DNA of 64,000 nt from CBDDKS01 sp965230335. GTDB taxonomy: Bacteria > Pseudomonadota > Gammaproteobacteria > Enterobacterales > Kangiellaceae. A program made the translations under genes and the position numbers. Of the stretch, positions 17,070 to 26,000 are shown piece after piece (the stretch's first letter is position 1; each line of letters opens with the position of its first letter). The DNA is taken from contig CBDDKS010000006.1 of the NCBI GenBank assembly GCA_965230335.1, positions 1,054,001-1,118,000 of the forward strand, read 5' to 3'. The notes under the pieces are model-generated. The model was not told where the DNA came from. It searched no databases and saw only the letters and a list, made by a program, of their open reading frames with translations.

Positions 17070-18348
17070 CCAGACACTCAGCTTATCAACAATCACTGAC
17101 AGAAACAATGGTCAATATCTGATATAAAGATATATCGTTTTAGATTAAAATAACCTTCACAATATTTAGATTTAAGGATGAAAAACCATGACAATACCCA
17201 GAAAGGAACTGGTTGATACCTCATCACCTGGCTTTTATCATATCACCAATCGTTGTGTCAGACGTACTTTCCTCTGTGGATTTGATAAAGAAACTGGCAT
17301 GGATTACAGTCATCGAAAAGTCTGGTTGGAAAACAGAATAAAGTATCTTGCCTCTATTTTTTCGATTGATATTTATGCTTTCGCTATTATGGATAATCAT
17401 TATCATATTGTTTTGTATCTTGACCCACTTCTCCCTCAAACATGGTCTGATGAAGATATTGCAGAAAGATGGTTAATGGCTTATCCATCCAAACAACATG
17501 ACTTAAGAAAACAAGCCATTCTCAATAACCCTAATACATTAAAAAAATACCGAGAACGCTTAGGTGATTTATCCTGGTTTATGCGAAGACTCAATGAACC
17601 TCTAGCTAAACTCAGTAATCGTGAAGAAGGTTGTAACGGACGTTTCTGGCAAGGACGATATCACTCTCAAGCTCTTTTGGATGAAGCAGCTATTATTTCT
17701 TGTATGACTTATGTCGATTTAAATCCTGTTCGAGCCAAAATCACTGAAAAACTGGAAGAATCTAATCATACCTCTATTCAAGAAAGAATTCATAATATCG
17801 AAAAAGATAAAGCAAAACATCCCAAACAACTACAAGAAGCCATTCAATCTGTTTGCAAAGAAAACACTTCGTCATTACTTTCCATTAGATTAATCAATTA
17901 TATTGAATTAGTAGAATGGACTGGGCAAGCTATTGTCCATCCCAATAAAGCATCCATTCCAGCACATATCCCCCCTATCCTGGAAAGGCTTAACCTACAA
18001 CAACATCACTGGTTAAAACAAGTTCAAACCATTGAAGAAGGTTATACTCATTTCATTGGCTCTATCCAATCCATCCGACAAAAAGCACAACAACTGAAGA
18101 AACGCTTTTTAAAAGGCATTTCATCTGCCAAGTTGTTTTATATTCAGCCTAGCTAAACATTAATAAATACAAATGATTACTTGTTTTCTGGATTCAGAAG
18201 AATTCATCCTGCCTGTAATTGTTGAAACTCTATTTTTCTTATAAAAAACACAACAAAACATAAAAAAGCATCTTCATCCTTCAAAAATAAAAAACTTTTC
18301 TTCATTGAAATTAACAATTTTTAGCTTTGATAAGTTGACTGTCTATTA
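17070..18348 (+). mobile_element. Y1-transposase element with inverted ends (REP-associated type)
   Basis: The left end CCAGACACTCAGCTTATCAA (17070-17089) and the right end TTGATAAGTTGACTGTCTAT (18327-18346) are inverted copies of each other apart from a few bases. They enclose one Y1 transposase gene. The left 76 bases recur exactly at 18765-18840, and the right end recurs many times downstream. The ends and the gene therefore behave as one mobile unit of about 1.28 kb. No short target duplication was found by eye, as expected for HUH/Y1 enzymes. Confidence 0.7.
17188..18156 (+). CDS. REP-associated tyrosine (Y1) transposase
   Basis: A 322-residue HUH-type single-strand transposase of the IS200/REP-associated class. 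The HUH motif is in MDNHYHIVLY (His71 and His73). NGRFWQGRYHSQALLD follows, and the likely catalytic Tyr175 is in TYVDLNPVRA. AAGGATG lies 8 bases before the ATG. In known systems such enzymes cut and move short palindromic ends in single-stranded DNA and seed intergenic repeats. The gene appears intact, and its 3' end has been copied several times into the following kilobase. Confidence 0.92.
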   Translation: MTIPRKELVDTSSPGFYHITNRCVRRTFLCGFDKETGMDYSHRKVWLENRIKYLASIFSIDIYAFAIMDNHYHIVLYLDPLLPQTWSDEDIAERWLMAYPSKQHDLRKQAILNNPNTLKKYRERLGDLSWFMRRLNEPLAKLSNREEGCNGRFWQGRYHSQALLDEAAIISCMTYVDLNPVRAKITEKLEESNHTSIQERIHNIEKDKAKHPKQLQEAIQSVCKENTSSLLSIRLINYIELVEWTGQAIVHPNKASIPAHIPPILERLNLQQHHWLKQVQTIEEGYTHFIGSIQSIRQKAQQLKKRFLKGISSAKLFYIQPS

Positions 18349-18672
18349 TTATTTTACCGTATTATTTAATAAGTCAATCACCCAAAGACGTTTTTTATGA
18401 GAAGGAAGACTGTAATCTATAAGCGTTATTACTGGTTTTACTGATGGATATTGTATTTTTATTTTGTCATAACCCTGCATGGCTAGAAAGAAAACTGACT
18501 TATTCAGTGATGGTGCTTGGTTAGATATCTGATTATAAATTTTTATATGATTTTTATTTACAGCATTAACAATGTTATCAGTTAGTTTTTTTGCTTCAAT
18601 AGTATTATTGACATTAGATAACACCTTACAAGAGAAAATCAAAATGAAAAATAATATGGTATTCGTTTTCAT
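18349..18672 (-). pseudogene. Truncated L,D-transpeptidase-like (YkuD_2) gene
   Basis: A 107-residue frame with a signal peptide (TILFFILIFSCKVLS). Its C-terminus reads ITLIDYSLPSHKKRLWVIDL, the entry strand pair of the YkuD_2 murein L,D-transpeptidase family. That family normally continues into LFxxxVAHG and a Cys active site. Here the frame stops with a TAA supplied by the right-end motif of the neighbouring transposase element, so the catalytic part is missing. I saw no remainder on the other side of the element. A short non-enzymatic product cannot be excluded. Confidence 0.6.
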
Positions 18673-18767
18673 AAGAGAAACTTAATATTTATTTAAATCA
18701 GATTGTTTAATATTATCTTTTTTTGGACTCAGAGGAAACATCCTCACCTTCCTTCTTAAAGAAAATT

Positions 18768-18886
18768 CCAGACACTCAGCTTATCAACAATCACTGACAG
18801 AAACAATGGTCAATATCTGATATAAAGATATATCGTTTTAAATTACAAACTAACAATATTTAGCTTTGATAAGTTGAGTGTCTATT
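18768..18886. mobile_element. Internally deleted (MITE-like) derivative of the Y1 element
   Basis: The first 73 bases are identical to the left end of the full element (repeat identity spans 18765-18840). After a short linker comes the right end TTGATAAGTTGAGTGTCTAT at 18867-18886. The two ends are inverted (17 of 20 positions). This is the whole element minus its transposase gene, about 119 bp, so it could be moved only by the enzyme of the intact copy 0.6 kb away. Confidence 0.75.
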
Positions 18887-18924
18887 ATTATTTTCTAAGC
18901 TAGTTGAGTGTCCATTATTATTTT

Positions 18925-19210
18925 CCATCCGACAAAAAGCACAACAACTGAAAAAACGATTCTTGAGAGGCATTTCATCTGCCAAGTTGTTTTATATTCA
19001 TCCTGGTTAAACATCAATAAATACAAATGATTACTTGTTTTCTGGATTCAGAAGAATAATACCTGCCTGTAATTGTTGAAATTCTACCTTTCTTATAAAA
19101 AAATACATCAAAATATAAAAAAACATCATCACTTTTCAAAATCAAAAGCTTTTCTTCCTTGAAATTAACAATATTTAGCTTTGATAAGTTGAGTGTCCAT
19201 TACTGTTTTT
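18925..19210 (+). repeat. Partial transposase-element copy (right part)
   Basis: This matches 18071-18358: the last 86 bases of the transposase gene, its 3' untranslated region and the right end. Differences are scattered. It begins abruptly at CCATCCGACAAAAAGC, directly after a solo end motif (18901-18923), and finishes in TTGATAAGTTGAGTGTCC. The transposase frame is not rebuilt. Confidence 0.8.
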
Positions 19211-19270
19211 ATTACTTTTTTTCTATTCGTTTTGTAATCCTTTTTTGAATGTAGACTGTCTGTTTTTATT

Positions 19271-19462
19271 GAGGCATTTCATCTGCCAAGTTGTTTTATA
19301 TTCACCCTGGTTAAACATTAATAAATACAAATGATTACTTGTTTTCTGGATTCAGAAGAATTCATCCTGCCTGTAATTGTTGAAATTCTATTTTTCTTAT
19401 AAAAAAACACAACAAAATATAAAAAAGCATCTTCATCCTTCAAAAATAAAAAACTTTTTTCC
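19271..19462 (+). repeat. Second partial transposase-element copy (right part)
   Basis: This matches 18113-18305, starting at GGCATTTCATCTGCCAAG within the transposase 3' end and running through the 3' region. It then decays into a worn end motif at about 19490-19513. It is preceded by a motif B copy at about 19231-19270. Confidence 0.75.
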
Positions 19463-19479
19463 TTTGCAATACAAGGTTT

Positions 19480-19788
19480 TTAATTTTGAAAACCAGACTG
19501 TCCATTATTATTTTCTATTAGTTGAGTATCTATTATTATTTTTTCTTACAAAGCATCTTCATCCTTCAGAAACCAAAAGCTTTTCCTTCTTGAAATTAAT
19601 ATTTTTTAATTTTAGTAAGTTGAGTGTCTATTATTATTTTCTCATTTAGCTATTCATCTTGTCATCCTTTTCTGAATGTAGACTGTCTGATTTTATTTAA
19701 CAATTTATCCTTTTCTGAATGTAGACTGTCTGATTTTATTTAACAATTTTTAGTTTTGATAAGTTGACTGTCCATTACTGTTTTTGGT
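19480..19788. repeat. Array of solo end motifs and a third partial copy
   Basis: Motif A variants lie at about 19490-19513, 19516-19542, 19607-19641 and 19749-19785, and motif B copies at about 19661-19698 and 19708-19741. Between them 19550-19641 matches 18266-18355 of the full element. The spacing is irregular, so this is accumulation of ends rather than a CRISPR or simple tandem repeat. Long open frames here (for example 19377-19649) are translations of the repeats. Confidence 0.75.
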
Positions 19789-20058
19789 TTACAGATACTC
19801 TTTTGGAATATTTTTGAATTGCAGGTCACAATCCCAACTATCGGGTTTTTGTTTTTTTTCACTCCATTGCATTCCAGCAGCCACCCAGTTATCTCTAAAC
19901 TTTTTCATGCTAGTTTTAGTGGAGTCCTCATAGCCAAATTCAACTCCACAACAAGAACAAATTTCATATGTTGGCGACTGCCCATCCTCACCCCAAGGGG
20001 GCTCTAATTGTTCGTAGCCACAAACCCGACACGCATATAATTCTGTTTTACTGTGCAT
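19789..20058 (-). CDS. Putative immunity protein with zinc-ribbon motif
   Basis: From the ATG at 20058 this encodes 89 residues. YACRVCGYEQL and EICSCCGVEFGYEDS give two CxxC pairs that could hold one zinc; FRDNWVAAGMQWS follows. Similar small proteins with PPWGEDGxxPxxEICxCCGVEFGYED occur as hypothetical neighbours of toxins. Its start overlaps the last 11 bases of the RHS toxin gene, the usual arrangement for the cognate immunity gene. The frame extends further upstream inside the toxin gene, but GGAT 7 bases before this ATG and the layout favour this start. The immunity role is inferred from position. Confidence 0.65.
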   Translation of the reverse strand: MHSKTELYACRVCGYEQLEPPWGEDGQSPTYEICSCCGVEFGYEDSTKTSMKKFRDNWVAAGMQWSEKKQKPDSWDCDLQFKNIPKEYL

Positions 20059-23000
20059 TGAAATAATCCAAATTTGTCGGATAGCCATGTTTCGCCGGAT
20101 CTGGTTTAAACATCGTCTTAGGCGTTCCACTTTTATCCATTACACCAAATGTATTTGTCTTTGGGTCATACCGAACTACATCACCGTTTGCACGAGTTCT
20201 TGTCAAAGCACCTTTAGGGGGATTCGTCATGAATTTCTTCGCCGCTTCAACATACTGCTTGGCATTTTGTATTCCAGGGAATTCACTTCCATGTTTTTTC
20301 CAATGACCGAAAGCATTTTCAACTACTGATTTATTCTTGGTAGAAGACCACAGTGCCCCACACTGATTATGCGCCCAAGCCCCAGCTTCACCCACAAAGT
20401 ACGTATGGTAGTCAGCTACCTCAAAATTATAGGTATCTTGTCTTTCTTTATCAAGCTTTATTGATGTAACTGTTAATACCTGCTCATCGTTAATACTTGA
20501 TATTTGATCACCAATAATCAAAGCTTCAGCTTCAACCCAACCTTTACCTTCTACCCAAAATGGATGTTCATGGGTAACACCTAGAGTGTCTGTATGTTGC
20601 TCACTTTCTAAAGTAATATTAAGTATCGCTTTATTTTTATTATGAAATAGTTGTACTACAGGTTTGTAAATCGTTTCTCCTGTCACTTCATCTCTAGCAA
20701 CCACTAAATCATCTTCCTGAATATCTTCAATAGCTTTTAAGCCATTTTGGGTATGAATTAATGTGCCTGCAACAAAGCATTGTTTAACTACTGCTTTAAA
20801 CTTTCTGCTAGCTTTTAGACCTTTTACAACTGCATATCCTACTCCTCCTGATACTGCTCCGAGAGTAACTGCGGCAATTTCTATTCCAAATTCTTTTAAT
20901 GCTTGTTTGTAATTTCCCCTGGTTAACTCTAATACCACAGCACCACCAGGGATCATAGTAGCCCCTAAATCCAAAAAGTCTTCTACAGATAAAGATAAAG
21001 TTATACTTCCTGAATTCCAACTTCCAAAATACTCGTCTAGACTCATTCCTTTGTTAGCTGCCATAGTTGCCATAGCAGCTCGAATATATCTATCATGTTT
21101 ACCCTCATAATTATGTTGCCATTGTATTGCCGCCTGTATCGCACCATTTGCAAACTTACCACCCGTTGCTTCTGAAATACTGCCACCAACAATCGCAGCT
21201 AACAATATCCGTGTTGTTCCTTGCTCTTCAGCTTTACCGGCTATTTCGGGTATCCAGGTTTCTGATAATTTTGTAAAAAAGCCACTGGCAAAACCATGAC
21301 CAAACTTGCCACCATTTAATGTAGACATTGTCCCTGATAAAGTACCATGAAGCAAAGCGGCATCAAATAAATTCAATCCTCCATCACGTGCAGTGCCTAT
21401 TGCACCGGATATTTTTGCCGAAACAAATGATGTAACATAGGTCCTTGCTCCTGCTGATAAACCATCGCTTAAATTACCCCCCATTGCCATTGTTCCTATA
21501 GCATTTACTACAGCACTGCATACTGGCGCAGCTCCCGATACCGAACAAGCTAAACTTGTTAATGTTGAGAACCCACTATTATCAAATAAATCTCCAAACA
21601 CCTTACCAAATGCACTTGCTACGCTACTTTCTTTATAGTGCCCAGTAGGATCGGTATAAGCCAGAGGGTTATTTCTCACATAGGTGTAGCGGTTGTAGCC
21701 CTGCGTATCTCTTGCTCCATCAACAAATATATCTGACTGCATAAAGCGTCCTAACTTTGGATCGTAAGTGCGACCATTCATATGAATCACACCCACTTCA
21801 TCCAACATTTCATGTCCTGTATAACCTCTAGAAGTAATACTTAAAGGATTAAACATAAAATTCGTTGCTTGACTCCAATCTGCACCACTGCGCTTTTGAC
21901 CAAAGGCATCAAAACTTAAATCTTCTACCAACTGACCTTGCGCATTGGTTATCGCATCCGTAGAACCTAAATGATCTCTATGAATATAATGTACTTTTGA
22001 TGAACCATGACTACTGCTTTCAATCACTAGATTGTCAATATTACGTCGAAAAATTTCCTCACCAGATGGTTTTTTAATAAACTCAACATTGCCCAAATAA
22101 TAAGTTGTCGTTGTACCCTCACCTCCTTCATCTATTCTTTTATAACGTGTTTTTGCCGGAGAATATTTTAAATGCGTCGTATGATTACCTTTCATTATTT
22201 TTGAAGGTTTATTTAATATGGCATATTCTATTGAACGGCCATTGCCACTAATCATGTTGCCATTAATATCATAACAATAGCTTTGACTACCAGCCTGTGT
22301 CACTGCATGATGACCGGCCTGAATGCCATTACAGCTTCCACCATAAATATAATCACCTACATCATGCTTCCAGATAATATTACCTTTAACATCATAACGA
22401 TATTTTTCAACACCATTGACATGAGTAACACGATTTAACATATCATATGTAAAGTCTTCTTGTTGATTTTTATCAACCCGTGATGTTAAACGTCCTAAAG
22501 TATCCCATTGATAATCTAATGCTTGCACTTCACTATTATTTGCCCCTACAGAATCTATCATTGCTAGGCGTCCTGTTCTTTCATCATAGGTTCCATAAGT
22601 AGTGACACCATTACCATAAGTAATTTGTGTTTCATTACCAAAGGCATCCATTTTATCAATACGACGATATAATTGATTAGACGAATCAGCATTTCTAACT
22701 TCTTTAACATATCCATAATTATTAAAAATACTTACTTCACCTTCACCACTCACATCGATATTTTTGTAAGCTCGGCCTAAATGATCATAAAAAACTGTAT
22801 AAGAAAAAGACTGTTGATTTATTGTTGTTATCGTTTGATGATTTCTACCTAAAACATCATACTTTGGTTCAATAATTAAATCACTATCAAGTAGATCATA
22901 TTCTTTAACCAATTTTCCTAAAGATGAATCACCAACAACATCATTATTAAATATCCAACGAATATCATTAACTAAAACATTAGCCGAATCATAGTATTGT

Positions 23001-26000
23001 TTTCTAATATCCCTTCCTAATCTATCTCTATACATACGAGAGATTTGTCCTTTCGGATCAATCTGTTCAATTAATTCATCTGCTGCATTATAAGAATATG
23101 ACCAGAAAGCATTATTCTGTGCACCTGAATCATAGTCCCACATTTTATTTTTACGCCCCAGACTATCATACTCAATGATTGATTGAGTAACACCATTCAA
23201 CTTTACTTCAACAAGTTGATCGGTATTGTTATAAACATAAGTCAGGCTGTTATTATCTGAATCAACTTTTCGAACTAACTCTCCTAAGGTATTCTTGTAC
23301 TGTATTTCATATTGCCCCAAGTCATTACGTGTGCGAATAGCAGTCACGTACCCATTCGTATCAAATCCATCATAAAATACTTGACTCGTGCTGTTATCTG
23401 GATAAGTCACTAAAGTTGGACGATTTAAATTATCCAATGTGGTGACTGTCCAATATATCGTATCACCATCAAAATAAGGATTTGAGGATTGTACTGCTCG
23501 ACCCCGCAAATCAAATCGATTTTGCTGATGAACATATCGTCCATCAAAACTTGTTGCCTCTGTTTTTAAAGTACGTCCTAAGGCATCAACATAGGATAAT
23601 GATTCAGCTCCATTTGCATCCACACTGCGACTCATAACAACTGCGCCCTGTGGACAAGTTATATCATTGCATGAATAGGAAACAATTTGCCCCCAATTTC
23701 CATCAACTGTTTTTGTAAAATAACTTTGTCCGAATGTACCATATACAGATATTGTTTTAATTTTATCAATATCCATCGCTTCAGTAACTAATCCAAGTTC
23801 ATTGCGAGAAATTACTTCTGATATCACCTGTCCATATCCATTCAACGCTCTAACTACATAGCGACCTTCATCATCGTATTCAGTATAAGTCACTCGATGA
23901 ATATGATGTAAATCATTCAGTTTATCTTCAGGATCGCTCGCACAATTCACACCATAACTACAAACTGACGAACGAATTACGTTACCATAAGTATCATACT
24001 GATATTCTTTGCGCAAATATTCATCTAATGCGCTACTATCTGGCATGATTTCTTCTGCTGTTAAAGTACCTGTGACGGCATCATACTCAAAAGCAGTATT
24101 GCGCGTTTGTGTCGGTTGACCTTCTCGGTAATGACTCGCTGTACTTCGCTCCAACCGGGCTAATATCCAATTGGCTTCATCTCGAGGTAAATACACATGA
24201 CTGGACTCAGTGCGTTTAAACCAACCTCCTGTATCACAGTTCAAGGCATCTCCATGACAGTGATAAATATTATTGTCTTCTGGATAACCCAGGTCATTCA
24301 CCACATTAGTGGTAATTGTCTGGCTCATTTGAGCGCCACGAGTGATGCTGTCAATATCATAATCCCAAGCATCTTTTACACTTCTATCAATATAAGTGAT
24401 AAATAACTCACCTTGACTACCATCCCCTTTGTCATAAGTGCCTACCACTTTTTTAGCATAACTTTTTTCACCCTGACTCATTAAACGATTGTCCAAAGCG
24501 GAAAGTGACAAGCTATCTAAATCATCGAATTTACCATACCACACCTGTGTTTCTAAAGGACTGCCAATATAGGGATAGGTTTGACTATAAGTGGTACGTG
24601 TAACAAAACCTGATTGTTCATCACGAGTTTCTAGCCATTCAAAACCCAGATTGCCATGTAAACCATGACTACGCATGGTACCATAACGATAAGTGACACT
24701 ATTTGTATTATCCCAATCCAAATACGAAGGTGAAGAAGAGAATGCTTTTGCAACGACCGCTATCGGACCTCTTATATTACGTACAGGATATCCACTGCCA
24801 TCATTGACTACTTGCCCTTGATGGTTAACTACCTGCCATCCTATCTGCTCTTCATATAATGATGTTGCTTCTGGATCATTTAGCATTTGATAATCAATAG
24901 CCGTCTGATTGCCAAACCCATTATCAATTTGGATAATGCGGCCGGTTACTTCAAATGGTGTTTTATTGGATGAAAAATAATTTTCATAATCATCACTACC
25001 CCAGCTCCTTGCATCAATCTCTGTAGAATGAATATCTAGGGTGCCATCGCCATCAAAATCTGACTGGGATATAAAGTCGCCAATAATATACGTATTTTGC
25101 TCCTGGCTTTCAGAAACAAAGCGTTGAATATCATCATCATATTCTCTGTAATAGATTGTCGCATTTCTGGTTCCAGGATGTTTCACATATAACATTTCTA
25201 ATAAGCCATCATTATCATGATCGCCAAACCAAATGCTCTGATTACGATTAATGTTGGTTGAGAATGCTGAAGAAGAAATATTTGGATAAAAGTTTTTGTC
25301 TGTATTCAATCGATATTCCCAATAACTTCCTCCTCGATAAACAACATCGACCAACCCATCACTATTAATATCGACTAATTTAATTTGTTCAGATTTTGTC
25401 GTATCCTCTCCTATACCTGTTGAGCGCGAATAAACAAATTGAATGTCTCCTTGACTGTCTTTTTCTGCCAGGAAAATACTCCAATCATGACCTCCTGATA
25501 CAGGACGTCTGATCAATAAATCTAATCGGCCATCACGATTAAAATCAGCTTTTATAGCGTTTGCCAACTTAATATCTTCAAGCTGCGCACCTACTAGTTG
25601 AGTTGCTATTTCTTCTGAGTAATAAGGTGCTGACTGTGTTCCTAAATGATAACGAATATATAGCTGTTCTTCTCTCACATAAACAAAGTCAGGTAATTGA
25701 TCGCCATCCACATCACCAAAAAACCAGGAATCAGATTCCAAAAGAGATGTATCAGAGTCAAATAATGCAATTAATCCATCAACACTTCCTATAGCGGGCG
25801 ACATATTTTCATTAAATGGAAGTGCTACCATTCTTTTGCGTTTTTCAATCCAACTATCAACTTCACCATCGTTATTTCTTATAATTTCACCATTTCCATC
25901 CCGTTCTGGTTCACTTTCTATTAAGAAAAATATTAACTCATCACGCCCATCTCCATTAATATCAAAAGGGAAATATTCTTCACTTATCGCTAATTTATCA

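Noticed and set aside
19377..19649. 90-codon open frame on the plus strand
   Set aside because: It lies across partial transposase copies and end motifs, is dominated by Lys/Phe/Leu from AT-rich repeats, and lacks a ribosome binding site.
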